Source: Sepiola atlantica (Eukaryota > Mollusca > Cephalopoda > Sepiida > Sepiolidae). From it: a DNA stretch of 64,000 nt. A program made the translations under genes and the position numbers. The notes under the pieces are model-generated. The model was given only the letters and a program-made list of their open reading frames with translations, searched no databases and was not told the DNA's origin. Positions 12,650-25,271 of the stretch are shown piece after piece; the stretch's first letter is position 1; each line of letters opens with the position of its first letter. Location of the stretch: contig OY744535.1 in assembly GCA_963556195.1 (NCBI GenBank), forward strand, positions 88,575,449 to 88,639,448, in the 5' to 3' direction.

Positions 12650-13770
12650 AAAGATCTATTTATAAAACATTAATGGCAGGCAAGGAACAAGCCACTCGCA
12701 CTAGGTCCATCAAACATTGCATTGACAAAATTGCAGAATCACCAATATACCCTGGTGATACCAGATCAGGCTGCCCTGTGGCTCCCTGAGACGAAATTCA
12801 CCTACATTGACGTTTTTTTTTTTTTTTTTTTTTTGTAAAACTTAATTATGTTCTACAAAACCAAAAACAAAAACAACAGCCCCTCTCCCTTTCTCCCTCC
12901 CCTTTTTTATTTTATTTTTCCTACCCTACTCCCGGTCCTGGATATGACCTTAAACTACATCCGATGGCGAGATCCGGCTTACGGATATATAAGAAAATTT
13001 AAGGAAATTTAAAGTTACCCAAATATACTTATCCATGTATAAATACAACATTTAATTTCTTAGTTCGATTTTATAAAAAAGGGAGGAAAGGCTAAAAAAG
13101 TCTCTCCCCCCCCCCCAATAAAAAATAAAAAAAACTCCGGCATTAAATGACCACATAGGTTGATATGCCGCAAAACCAACCAATCCAATCCAATCCAATA
13201 TACCGATTGTGTAATGAAAGAATGCATATTGTAGCTGAATGGCCAATGCTAGCATAACATCAGTATAAAAATGGACACACCACTAAGTGACTGAAGAATA
13301 TATGTAAACTTTATGAATTGTACAACCATGAGAAGTAGTATGAACATAAGCAAGAAGTGGCACAGGAGACCGACAATGTCAAACTTCTTTGGGGCGTGCG
13401 CTTAATAACTAGTAAGGTTCTTGAATATTCTAAAAGCAACTTTATCTTTTCAAACAAAAACAAGAGAGCTTGCTTAATGATCGATCTATCCTACTCATTC
13501 GAGGCCATGAAAAAGAACACAAAATATATCAAGATCTAAAATCGGAATTAGTTAGACTATGGAAATGTGAAGAAGTGAATGTGATTCCTGTTGAAATTGA
13601 AACGCTTGGAACCATAGCGAAGAGTTACTATAACTGACTTAAACAAATTTACAAGACAATTTATTTTGCAAGTCTGTAAAGGATTGCCTTTTAGGAGCGG
13701 CGAAACTGTTAAGGTACAGCTGGCATGTCTAAATTGATTGATGTGTCGGAAACACATCGAAAAGTTGAGA
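12650..13770 (+). mobile_element. RLE-type LINE relic (C-terminal domain), interrupted
   Basis: This is the decayed 3' part of a non-LTR retrotransposon polymerase gene of the R2/R4 (restriction-like endonuclease) kind. The piece at about 12670-12740 reads KEQATRTRSIKHCIDKIAES, matching the start of the family's C-terminal region. The piece at 13340-13540 carries NVKLLWGVRLITSKVLEYSK and a degraded endonuclease core with CLMIDLS (13467-13490). After a frameshift, 13530-13640 carries KSELVRLWKC and VNVIPVEIETLGTIAKSYYN. The expected zinc-finger segment between the two pieces is replaced by about 560 bases containing a poly-T run and C-rich tracts (12812-13330), probably a later insertion. It is dead: two or more frames and missing domains. 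The RLE family reading rests on remembered motif order. Confidence 0.65.
12812..12835. repeat. Poly-T run
   Basis: A pure T homopolymer of about 24 bases beside C/T-rich sequence. It could be the poly-A tail of a minus-strand retrotransposed insert. Confidence 0.8.
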
Positions 13771-13774
13771 CTAC

Positions 13775-14245
13775 AATGAAAAATAAATAAATAATAATAA
13801 TAATAATTCAAAATGATAAATATGTAAAGCAGAAATAATAATTTAGAAAAAATACGATATTTTATATTTTTTGTTATACATGTCGGTCGGGATTTCCGAG
13901 ATAATTACTCACAAAAAGCGCATGTTATGTTAACCATAGATGCCATGTTTTCCTTTGAAGTGTGTGTATAAATAACATCAACTTAAGGAAAATTGCCTTA
14001 GATTTCAGAAATATTGTTGAATGAGATGTGGTCTGTTACAATGTAGCTGTAATTGGTGAAAACCAATTACACTTGTGTAATTATTGCATTTGCCATCGAA
14101 ATCAACTGGGACATCATCAAGAATTGAATGTACAGATAGTAATTACCCTAGAAATGAATAAAAATTATAATTAATTACAAATATTCGTTATATTAAATAA
14201 AGTATAATCAACAATGGTTGCGGATTAACGTTTTAAGTCATTTCA
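13775..14245. other. No gene; short (AAT)n near 13786
   Basis: AT-rich sequence before the minisatellite. Nothing supported beyond a short AATAATAAT run. Confidence 0.55.
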
Positions 14246-14248
14246 GAT

Positions 14249-15597
14249 TAAACCAGCAATATTACACAGTGTTATTAAACCAGCATTATTACACAGTGTT
14301 ATTAAACCAGCATTATTACTAAGTGTTATTAAACCAGCATTATTACACAGTGTTATTAAACCAGCATTATTACACAGTGTTATTAAACCAGCATTATTAC
14401 ACAGTGTTATTAAACCAGCATTATTACACAGTGTTATTAAACCAGCATTATTACACAGTGTTATTAAACCAGCATTATTACACAGTGTTATTAACAAACC
14501 ATTATTACACAGTGTTATTAAACCAGCATTATTACACAGGGTTATTAAACCAGCATTATTACACAATGTTATTAAACCACCATTATTACAGTGTCATTAA
14601 ACCACCATTATTACACAGTGTTATTAAACCAGCATTATTACACAGTGTTATTAAACCACCATTATTACACAGTGTTATTAAACCACCATTATTACACAGT
14701 GGTATTAAACCAGCATTATTACACAGTGTTATTAAACCAGCATTATTACACAGTGTTATTAAACCAGCATTATTACACAGTGTTATTAAACCACCATTAT
14801 TACACAGTGTTATTAAACCAGCATTATTACACAGTGTTATTAAACCAGCATTATTACACAGTGTTATTAAACCAGCATTATTACACAGTGTTATTAACAA
14901 ACCATTATTACACAGTGTTATTAAACCAGCATTATTACACAGGGTTATTAAACCAGCATTATTACACAATGTTATTAAACCACCATTATTACAGTGTCAT
15001 TAAACCACCATTATTACACAGTGTTATTAAACCAGCATTATTACACAGTGTTATTAAACCAGCATTATTACACAGTGTTATTAAACCACCATTATTACAC
15101 AGTGGTATTAAACCAGCATTATTACACAGTGTTATTAAACCAGCATTATTACACAGTGTTATTAAACCAGCATTATTACACAGTGTTATTAAACCACCAT
15201 TATTACACAGTGTTATTAAACCAGCATTATTACACAGTGTTATTAAACCAGCATTATTACACAGTGTTATTAAACCAGCATTATTACACAGTGTTATTAA
15301 ACCGGCATAATTACACAGTGTTATTAAACCACCATTATTACACAGTGTTATTAAACCACCATTATTACACAGTGTTATTAAACCACCATTATTACACAGT
15401 GTTATTAAACCACCATTATTACACAGTGTTATTAAACCACCATTATTACACAGTGTTATTAAACCAGCATTATTACACAGTGTTATTAAACCACCATTAT
15501 TACACAGGGTTATTAAACCACCATTATTACACAGTGTTATTAAACCACCATTATTACACAGTGTTATTAAACCACCATTATTACACAGTGTTAAAAT
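14249..15597 (+). repeat. 27 bp minisatellite (about 50 units) with 403 bp higher-order repeat
   Basis: The unit is 27 bases, ATTAAACCAGCATTATTACA followed by CAGTGTT. Two main types occur, ACCAGC (A) and ACCACC (B). Marker variants recur exactly 403 bases apart: the TTAACAAACC unit (C at 14495 and 14898), the CAGGG unit (GGG at 14539 and 14942), a 25-base unit with CAGTGTCATT (near 14590 and 14993), and a TGGTATT unit (14701 and 15104). Thus 403 = 14 x 27 + 25, and a 15-unit block was duplicated. The last ~280 bases are mostly B-type units. The three overlapping plus-strand open frames and two minus-strand ones are by-products, because 27 is divisible by three. Confidence 0.97.
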
Positions 15598-15599
15598 GT

Positions 15600-16524
15600 C
15601 TGCAGCACCACTATGGACTGGCGTAAAGTTTGAACATCTAAAAGGAATAACTTCTTATGTTTTTCTTTCATATAATTTGATTTTATATGGGGAAGTTGAA
15701 TGAAAATAAACACATTCTTAATTAAAACGTAAAAAATGATGAATCTAATTGACGGAAAATTGCGAAATATTAACAAGAACATTAATTTACTGCTGATTGC
15801 AGACAATTTAGTCGCCCACATTTCGAGTTCCTTTTACTTGTTTGAGATTCGGCATATTTATGACTTGATAACAACCGATAGCATATTGTTGCAAGTCCAT
15901 GCGCTTCACAAAGCGAGATAACAACATATGTGTTAGAGATAGGATGGTTTATTGAAAAAAATAAACAAGAAAGATGTAGTAGTACAAATAGGCATAGAAT
16001 AAATATATGTTGAGTATGACGCCTGTTATGTCAGAGACTATGCAATTTTGAACGTCTAATGAGTATGTACAACATGGAATGCTTCATATGGACCAGACAA
16101 TCATAAGGCACGATTACCCATGGCTTTATACAGGAGACCAAGTCCCCCCACAACAACAACAACAACAAGCACCTGCTAGTTATTATTTTCATGTTTGTAA
16201 ATTGATAAATAACAAACTATATTTCGTATGAATAATGTGGAACTATAATACTAAAATATGAAATAAATTAATGATATTTTGCTACAGAGTAACATTAAAC
16301 GTTACGAATATTCGCAACGTTCCCTTTTCATGAGAGTAAGTGGTGGGATGATTTTTCTGAATCGGAAGATTCGTAACTTTTGGGTATCGGAATCGGTATT
16401 GGTAAAGATTGTGCGCGTTTCCCGATGCAAAAAACGATGCTTTTAAATCGATTTTTTTTGGGGGGGGGGGATTTTAATGGCACTAATTATAAGATGGTAC
16501 ATATTTATTGATTTATTGATTTAC

Positions 16525-16558
<34 letters not shown>

Positions 16559-19005
16559 CTATCACAATTGGAAATGTATGCATATTACATGGGTGTTTAG
16601 AATAATCCGACAATTAATTAAAAAAAAACAACATTAATGGCTAAATATTCAAAATAAAAAAATGTTAATAAGTAATTGTATCGGAATTGAGAATATAGAA
16701 GAGAATCCTTAATTGTATTCGAATCAGAGAAATATGGGAATCGCCACATATCTAATTAGGATGCTTTAAACTTTACGAATCCCCTTAAATTTTCTTTTTA
16801 TTAGGATACGTTCAACTGTTAGAATACAATTGTATCACGAGAGATCCTGTCAGGTTTAGCGAGCAAAAAACGGGCAGTATGGGCGTAGGTGTCACGTGAG
16901 AAGTTTGGTTCTCAATGACGTTAAAAATAACTTTGCGTATCTAAAAATTGAATGGGGAGCGATTCGAACACAACGTATAATATAGAGCCAATATATGAGA
17001 GGTTAAATGAAACGGGGATTATTTCTCTCTTTCCCTCTGCTACGCACAAGTAAAGCACGGAGAGAAAACACTGTAGTAGTCATTCTTGACTTAATTAATA
17101 TGAACAAGACAGACCATCAATGCAATAATACTGATATAAAACATGAGCACATTTTTAAATGTCAATAAATGTAGACGCAGTAAAATATATTCAAACAAAA
17201 TTATGAGTCAGTTATCAGATTACATAGCTAAACTACTATTTTGGGACTTACTTTTCTATATTTTATGAAGTGTTCATGAAGTTATTATGTGCAAAGGTTT
17301 ATACGTCAAACACTATTTATCTGATCAGGCTGACAGTCTGAATGATAATTACTGTCATCAAAACGTTTGGAAGTGGCTGAATTTTTCATAGCCAAGGCGA
17401 TATAAGATATGGAGCTTCATTGGTTTGAATATAGATTACGTAACACGCCTCTCCGGTTAACTGAACTTAATTTATCACCAAAATTGTGACTGAAACTGTT
17501 CAGTAACTTTAACTGTTATATTTGACTTAAATATTACAAAATTACATTAGTTTATAACCGATACTTTGATTAAGTTGTGTGACAGTTTGTAAAGCGACTT
17601 GAACGCTAGGCTGGGCACACACACACAAACAAAGTTAGTGCAAAAAAAATGCGACCTAAAACATTACCTCCTAGATTGCGATAGCTTTTCTATTGAAATT
17701 ACTGAACTTAAATGAAATATTTATGTTAGAAGTATGGAAGCGATAACAACATAAACAGAGTGGTCACAAGGGTATTTTTCAAATGAAGCAGTTGAGCCAA
17801 AAGAGAATACAAAATCATAAATCTAGTTGGGTATGTTCATCGTAGTGGAAATAATATTGATTCAAGGATAAAATAAATTGCACTAGTTTGAACCGTGCAA
17901 CGAAGCAGTTTTAATCACTGTAAACAAAAGAAAATATCTCTAAAATCATGGGTGTATCCCTTTTACAAAATTATAGTTCACTGAAAAACAATCAGAAAAT
18001 CAATATCTTGCTTCGCTTTTGCTATTGCAATGAAATGGTAAGAAATATTGTGAAAGGACTGGGGAGAAAGGACAATAAAAGTGGAAAGGGAAAATTAAAC
18101 ATCTATGAATTTTATTCGCAAGAATCTGCATTTATGAAATCATATCATGTATTAATTGTAAACGAAAGATGAAGGAATATTAAAATCAAAATGATAAACC
18201 ATTTGAAAATATATGCAAATGCAAACGAGGTGTGTGTTTAGTAGACTGTGTTATATTTCTTGTGACTATAAAATAACATAGTCACAGGAAATATTGAAGA
18301 GTTTAAATGCAAAACGCGATCAACAACATTTTCAAAATTAACAATCGATCACTACAATGTGTTGTGTATACCGCGATGATTTATTTTTGCGTTCAATGAA
18401 AATAAGATTTTAGTCGATGTCTACATTAAATATGTTCGTCCTTTAATTTTGTCGCGATTTAAACAAATTGGATTTATCACGTTTTGCATTCGAACTCTTC
18501 ATATATTTTCACTATTAATCGCTTGATGTACATTAACAAAAATAACACACGTTGATATAATTGTAAGCATAGCGACAAGAATTGATTGAATAAAACATTT
18601 AGATTGATTAAAATATATCATAAAATAATATTTCAAAATCATGTATACAAAGAAGAGAGAGAGATATTTTCTATAAAATGATATAAATTACTCATTAAAG
18701 CAAGATAAATAAATAACTTTCGCCAGTAAAATACTATTAATATGGGCTTATCATCTAGAAAAATGTATTTTCGAGCACATTCTTAGATTGAATCATTTAG
18801 TTCGGGCCAGTTGTCATCATATACAGAAACGCATCGAACTGTTACTCTTTTACTTATAATAAATTAACATACAACCGGCAGATAGTATCCCAACATATGT
18901 TAGTTTGCAAGATACGTAATGTTCGTCACGCCAATGGCAAACGCTACGGTAATACTATTTCACATTTCCTAACAAGCGTTATATATATTTCCTTAACTCG
19001 ATTAA
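15600..19005. other. Long stretch without recognisable gene
   Basis: Contains a (CAA)n run near 16149-16167, an eight-T/eleven-G run at 16452-16470, and a short (TA)n at 16528-16556. A 74-residue plus-strand open frame (17948-18172, lysine-rich) has no recognisable similarity or conserved motif and is not called as a gene. Confidence 0.5.
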
Positions 19006-19009
19006 ATAT

Positions 19010-19127
19010 TGTTGTGAAGTTGTAAATATACAAATTCAGTTGCTAGTGTACTTTCACTGCTAATTATACTTAATGAGAGACTTATATCGTAATCACGTTA
19101 CTTATGCATATCAATTAGCCAATATCA
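19010..19127 (-). repeat. 3' LTR of the Gypsy relic
   Basis: Partner of 20895-21024, preceded on the minus strand by a purine-rich tract (about 19128-19145). Confidence 0.7.
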
Positions 19128-19837
19128 CCTCATCCCCTTGTCGTATAGGCTGTACGCCTCTAGTGCATATTGCACTTCTCATGATAGTTTAATTTTCGAA
19201 TTTACTTTGCACGTCTGTCTCACCATTATTACTTGCTCTGGGAGATATTGACATATTTCGCACTAAACTGCAACCAGGGTTGCCCCATTCCATACCTTTA
19301 TCCGAATCCGACTCCGAATCCTCATTTTTACTTGCCTGATCTTACATTTTTTTTTTCATTTTTTGACTGTAGAGGGTATTTTTAAAACTCAATAATGAAA
19401 AGCGTTGCGACGATTTGCTAATTTTACTTTTCGTATTCACTCTAGGACCAGATTTGATATGCATGGATCCACACAATGTTTTGTTTTCTCTATTATAGTT
19501 GTAATGTTACCTGTTTGCACGATAACTTCTGCCATTACTGGATTTGATTCTTAGTTCTTTTTGTACCAGTTTTTTTTTCATTTGTAGAATACGACATAGT
19601 TAACGGAGCCTTAGTTTGTCTTCCCATTAAATCTGATGGTTTTATAATCTTCACACGTGTTTTATTATTCGATAGCTTAAAAGAAGCTTTGTTAACAAAA
19701 CTACTAGTTTTCTTTTTTATGCGAACATGATTTTTGTCCCGTTTTTACGGTCTGCATAATTCTTTCCACCAACGCATTCGATTGGTCCTGTCTTATACGG
19801 TATACATCCAATTTTCCCAACTATAAATTAAGACATT

Positions 19838-20760
19838 CATCACAAAACTCTGAAGCATTGGCAGATATCGGGTTTTTGGGATACCAATTCTAAAGAATAT
19901 AACCTTAGGATCTGTTTTAAAGTAGAACTTTTCTTGTCCGGCCAATGGACTACTACAGGCAAAGCTGAAAAAGAGTCTACTAATATTAATAATAGTCCCA
20001 CTCCAGAAATATACGCATGATCAATATGTACACGACTCAATGGCTCTAATTCTCTGTGCCAGGAATATAAAGTATTATATGTATTTTTTTTTTTAATTAT
20101 TCACATATTTTGCATCTTTTTATATATTCTTCTATATCTCGTGAATATCCCGGCCACAATGCTTCTAGTTGTATTCTTTTTTGTGTGGCCTCTACTCCAC
20201 AGTGTATATCATCATGTACACATTTTATCACCACATTTCTTTGTGTTTCTGGGGGAATTACCAGATCTCCATTAAAAATTACTCCATTTTATATCGCTAA
20301 TTTATGCCTTATTTCTTTGTGAGGTCTCTCTGTCTTGGAATAAATTCCCTATATATTTTCTTATTCTCGATGTTATCCTACTAAGTATTCGATCATGTCT
20401 AGTTTCCATAGTCATTTTATTCAAAGGTAAAACATCAGCCTTTACCCTATTTAAGAAGGTATCATTAAATTTTTCTTCTGTGTAATATTTGTGCCCATTG
20501 TAAAATCGCAAACGTGATAGTGAATTTACATGTTGACTTTAATTTCCTTTGTCATATTCTATATAAAATTCAAATGCCAGTAACGTTATTGCCCACCTCA
20601 ATATTCTCGATATCGTAACTTTGAGTAGTTCTTGAATTTCGTATTTCTTTTTCATGATCTGACTTCTTCTGACAGTCAGCTTTTCTAGGTTCAATGGATA
20701 CGCCATGGTTAAGACTTTCATGATGCCCTCATATCGAGCTGTGGCCAAGAATTAATATGT
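19838..20760 (-). pseudogene. Gypsy pol fragment: RNase H end and integrase
   Basis: The polyprotein segment would have served reverse transcription and integration. Reading on the minus strand: near 20610-20545, ILRWAITLLAFEFYIEYDKG is the typical end of the RNase H / connection region; an in-frame stop follows, then RFYNGHKYY. At about 20250-20105 the integrase zinc-binding HHCC module reads VHDDIHCGVEATQKR ... PGYSRDIEEYIKRCKIC. At about 20040-19960 the catalytic core has VHIDHAYISG and LLILVDSFSALP, giving the first two acidic positions. The part holding the third (glutamate) is not seen. There are several stops between blocks, so it is non-functional. Retrotransposon identity is firm; the clade within Gypsy is not determined. 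Confidence 0.75.
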
Positions 20761-20894
20761 TATTTCATGTTCTTCTCCAGTTTCCTTGTTGTTTTTAAAC
20801 TTATTAAGACTTGCACTCGCAGAGAAACATCTCATCTATTTGCCCACGAAGTCGGGGTCCTCGAGAAACAATTTGGATCTTATCGGCTACGCAC

Positions 20895-21024
20895 TGTTGT
20901 GAAGTTGTTACTGTTGCTATTTAGTTGCTAGTGCACTTTCACTGCTTGCTATACTAAAGGAAATACTTATATAGTAATATATTTCTTATTTATTCTAATT
21001 ATGCATATCAATTAGCCAATATCA
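20895..21024 (-). repeat. 5' LTR of the Gypsy relic
   Basis: Aligns with 19010-19127 over its whole length (shared TGTTGTGAAGTTGT, TTGCTAGTG, ACTTTCACTGCT and ATGCATATCAATTAGCCAAT) with one internal length difference. Confidence 0.7.
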
Positions 21025-22765
21025 CAACACATATATTTCATAGTATATAGCATTCCAGCGGTACTAAGTGAACGTATTCACCAAGAGAAAGTGACGTTGC
21101 ATATTTACGTGTCAATAACTGATCTATAACCATCCTTATTTCTTTCTTTTTTTTCATAAACAATCGCTTTAAAAGAATCAACATGGCGTAGGTGTCTGTT
21201 ATAACAGGTGTAGACTTATCCATATTAGTCACTTATGTTTGCTTTTATGGCGTCAGTTTCTTTTAGAAAACGAATGAAATCTATTTGAATAAGATGTATT
21301 TAATACATTCCTTAATGTACTGTATTCTAGGGCATGTAACGCCTTCTTTAAACCACAATCCATTCACATTATCTACGCGTCAATAGCTTATGACAGATCA
21401 TGATCCCGTAATCTAGTACACCCGCTCACATTTGGTTTAACTAAAACAACAATATGGTGTCGGCCTATTTAAAACTCCCAGGGAAATGTTATTTAATTTT
21501 ATGACATAACTTTACAAAAAATAATGTTTGAATTCAATCAGATCCACTTTGTCTATTTTGTTGTTTTATGATACGATTCCTACATCTCAACGAATACGGC
21601 AGGATATCCTATTTTCTAGCTTTAAGAATATATACAAATTATAATTTTCTGATTTAATTGAATACAAAGGGATTGATTTTAGTTTTATAAAAACAGGCCC
21701 ACCATTTTTATGAACTAAATCATGAAATCATGTGTTCGTAGCTTGAAAGTATAGAAATAATGTATCGGGATACACTAATTAGGAGCATCCAGTGTTATAT
21801 AGAAACTAGTGAACCTAAAGCCGGGTGTAATCTGAGTTGTCGGAAATAAAATGTTAACGCCAATAGAATTAAATGTATCAACAATTTAAATTAAATATAA
21901 AATTCAATATTTAAATGTAACCACATAAGCAATTTTAAATACTAACAAACGACAACCATGTGTTTAAACAGAAAATACGATAAAACATGAATTCATCAAG
22001 ATTTTAATGGATTCAATAAGAAATTGCATATTTATACTAAATGTATTATTATTTATCAGACTGTGTATGATTTGTGCGGATCGATATAAAATAGGTGTGT
22101 TGGGTATAAGTCACTTTCATCAAATTATAGATCAGTTTTAATTAGATATGATATTATAATATAGTGAAATTAAATTAAACAGGAATGCTGTGGAGTGCAA
22201 GGTTCAACACCAGCAACTAAAATGTGTAATACTTAATTTTGTGATTGGTAATTCTTCCATAACTTATGCAAGGTCAACTTTCGAAAAATGTACAAATGGC
22301 ATACTGATTTATGGATAACATTGAATTTTATAAAAAAAATATTATTATCTAGCCATGTAAATAATTATGCAGTAATTTGTGTTTATGAAATATTAGTTAT
22401 ATTTATATAATCGAATATAATATTTAAATGTATTTACGTTAACAATTTTTATTCATTTAAAAAGCATGCTAATCTACTCTTTCATTTTCTCAACAGTTTT
22501 TTTCAATGTTTGATACCATTTTGAAGATAGTAGCATAAGTAGTTTTGTTAAAATATATACATACGAACATGTGAGATGCAATCATACATTTTTAATTAAT
22601 GTTTAAATGAAGTCAAATGAACAAATGAAAACGTGGAAAATAGTTTATCTTTTTACAACTATAAAATGTACTCTTTAATAAAGCCATTAAAATGTTTTAA
22701 TGTGATGGCGTGTCATAACTACATTGCAGTATTATTTAATCTACTGACACAAACATATACACGTA
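21025..22765. other. No recognisable feature
   Basis: AT-rich DNA. A 64-residue minus-strand open frame at 21038-21232 has no motif I recognise. Confidence 0.5.
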
Positions 22766-22766
22766 G

Positions 22767-22768
<2 letters not shown>

Positions 22769-22818
<50 letters not shown>
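22769..22818. repeat. (TA)n microsatellite
   Basis: About 24 TA units. Confidence 0.97.
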
Positions 22819-22819
<1 letters not shown>

Positions 22820-22984
22820 CTGAAAGCTCTCGCAAGATCGAGCACTTTCGGTAAGTTCAAAACAGGCTGCTATTTACAGTGTAATGCAACCCTCTAAGTT
22901 CCGTTGATTGAGTGCTCACGACGCCCTTATTATGGTCGCCCCGGGATCGCCCAGCCGTTAATTAACTCTCCCATTTCCAAACAA

Positions 22985-23140
22985 TGCGTAGTGGGCACAG
23001 TGGTAAATGCTCCGAATACTAAGTGAAATATAGCTTTCATATCAGGGTTCGAACCGTGTGCCCGGCAAGGATGGTCTCTTGCTTATCGAAGGTTTGGCAT
23101 CAAACACATGAGTATTTGGGTTGATTTAATAAAAATAATA
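22985..23140 (+). mobile_element. tRNA-derived SINE
   Basis: A RNA polymerase III A-box-like word (TGGGCACAGTGG, 22992-23003) and a perfect B-box-like word (GGTTCGAACC, 23046-23055) are about 50 bases apart, as in tRNA-derived promoters. The sequence between does not fold as a working tRNA. It continues into non-tRNA sequence (CAAGGATGGTCTCTTGCTTA and on) and ends in an AT-rich tail that runs into a TA tract at 23150. tRNA-derived SINEs have been described from octopus; I have not matched this to a named family. The 5' limit could lie some tens of bases earlier. Confidence 0.75.
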
Positions 23141-23146
23141 TGTATA

Positions 23147-23147
<1 letters not shown>

Positions 23148-23183
<36 letters not shown>
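23148..23183. repeat. (TA)n microsatellite
   Basis: About 17 TA units directly after the SINE tail. Confidence 0.95.
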
Positions 23184-23186
<3 letters not shown>

Positions 23187-23189
23187 AAA

Positions 23190-25270
23190 CAAGTAAAGGA
23201 TCAAAATAAACATTTTATGAAATACGTTATCTATTTAGTCATCAGTTGTTGAAAACAAGGTGGTTGAAAAACAAGAAATGTTATTTATTCCTCGATCAAG
23301 CCATGAGTTTTTAGAGAGTGAAATTATATCGCCAGATAAGTTTGGTAAGGAGCATTACTAAATGTCATAATTTGAAAATATAGGAAGATAATGTTAGATA
23401 TATAATGTGAAATGCAAAAAGAAAATGTTGACACTATCAAAAAGAGTTTAGTGTTTAAGCCCCATGAGAGTTCGTAACAGGTTCGAAGAACGATAAAATC
23501 TATGAAAATATTAGCATCATAAATTGTATAATCCGTTGAATTTATGTAAAAGCAAAAACATTACATGTTCCATATAATACAGTTGGGAAAAGTTACAGTC
23601 TAAAAGTTCAGGATGTGGTTGAGGTATAAAAAAACCTTGAGAAAACTTGAATAGACTTTGTATAGAGTTTTTATTAAATAATTTAATTCAAAGTGAAATA
23701 ATTAAAGGTAATGTCAATTCTAACAGCAAACCATAAGGAAATCTGGCATTGAGATAACCATACAATACACATATGAGTGGATTGTTAAAACAGAAGAAAT
23801 TGAGATTAAACAGGATGTCGCAAATAAAATAGGAGGTAGCAAGATAGGAGTAGTAGGGAGGAGTATTCGAATGAGGTGAAAATGGATAAGTTGGAAGGAC
23901 GACATGGATCCACGCCAGAGTTAGATGACAAACACACATGTTAGAACAAAATTAACATCAATGAGTGAGTATGCATGATAATAAAGGTATAGTGGAGAGT
24001 AGGTAGATGTTTGACAGGGTTATAAAAAGTGAGTGGATTGCAACAGAAGGTGTATATAAGTGAACGGGACGACGATATCAGGTAAATATTTGATGAATAA
24101 ATGTTAGGATGGACAATGCTTAATACTAGGTTCAGATGGAAGGGGAAAAACCTAAAAGGCAAAATAAAAATGAAAATAAAATAAAAGTTAAAATAATTAG
24201 GTTTAAAGTAAAATATTTTTGAAAGATTTTAAATAAATGCAAAGGAAGAAAATAGTCATATTGCTATTATAAGAAGAACCGTTAGAAAGAGCAAGACAGA
24301 TACAAGTATTTAAATTATTTACGGGCAGGTTTCTGCCTCAAAATGCTAGGGAGATAAATTTACTGGAGTCAGGGTCTGGATTACGATAATTAGAAGTAAG
24401 CACATAAATGGAATTCGTTAGTTAACAAATAAACTGAGTGATTCAAAAAGTTGAGCAAAATAACGGAGAATAGAGCAATAACAGTTAGCATTTGGTTACA
24501 AAAATTAAAACTGCAATATTTGACGATTTGAGCAAAAAATATGTGAGCAATAGTAATTGTAAAGTGCATAGATTTACAAGGAAAAAAGCGAAAATAAGAA
24601 TAAATAATTAAGGATAGAGAAGCTTAAAGATAGTAGTGAAGTTAAAGATGATGAGAATAAACATCGAATACTTTGAAAAGAGACGCGGAACAATGTGTTA
24701 CCTCGTAGATTTCTAGTTAAAACCATGCAACGTGTGCGAACAGACGTTGATTAAGAGAAGAAAAAGAAGAAAAAAAAGAAAATCATGTTAAAAAATAAGC
24801 AGTACTTATAAGGTGATATTTTATAGTGCAATGGTGATGCATTTTACACTGTTTTAGTGCGATTTTTTAAGTTATTTTGTAAAAGAGAAAAGGCACAGCC
24901 TAAGGTAAACGGTCATATGTGATTCACGACGACTGAGAGTGTTAATTATGCACTTGCGGTGATGGAAATGTGTTAAGTGTTACGGTGGATTCAGTTTGTA
25001 AGTACGAAATTGTGTTTAAAAGTACTTCTATGTACGAGCGGTGCGTTAGTAAGGCTATTCTGTTCGAAGTCCGTCTTATAAACGTTAATACGTGATTCGA
25101 TGTTTCTGTCTATATCGTTGATATAAACACCAGGCATGTAGCACTTTCTATTTTATAAATGACGGATTTGGAAAATAAGGTGCCTTTACATGTTGAGTGT
25201 GGAGATGTGTTTGTGTTAAGTAAATATCTTTTTTTTTGTAAGTCTTTTGTCAGTATATTAATGTCACGTT
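23190..25270. other. No gene; purine-biased plus strand
   Basis: Roughly 23600-24800 is A/G-rich on the plus strand. Minus-strand open frames at 23688-23939 and 23941-24162 are short, leucine/proline/isoleucine-rich and without conserved motifs. It may be a non-coding part of an old element; I cannot show it. Confidence 0.4.
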
Positions 25271-25271
25271 T

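Larger units (their letters stand above)
19010..21024 (-). mobile_element. Internally deleted Gypsy-like LTR retrotransposon
   Basis: Two direct repeats of 118 bases (19010-19127) and 130 bases (20895-21024) bracket minus-strand pol sequence. On the minus strand both begin TGATATTGGCTAATTGATAT and end CAACTTCACAACA, as LTRs should (TG...CA). A purine-rich ACAAGGGGATGAGG lies immediately upstream of the 3' LTR (minus strand), as a polypurine tract would. Inside are RNase H-end and integrase remnants but no gag, protease or polymerase core, so most of the interior is lost. No clear target-site duplication is visible. LTRs this short are unusual but known. Confidence 0.7.

Noticed and set aside
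14249..15597. CRISPR array
   Set aside because: Units are contiguous 27-mers without unique spacers, and the genome is eukaryotic.
14243..15626. Overlapping 107-239 codon repeat proteins on both strands
   Set aside because: The 27 bp unit is a multiple of three, so any stop-free register stays open. Five competing frames and no flanking gene signals argue for a non-coding minisatellite.
22985..23070. Functional tRNA gene
   Set aside because: The boxes are tRNA-like, but no anticodon arm or acceptor pairing can be drawn and the sequence continues into SINE-like tail.
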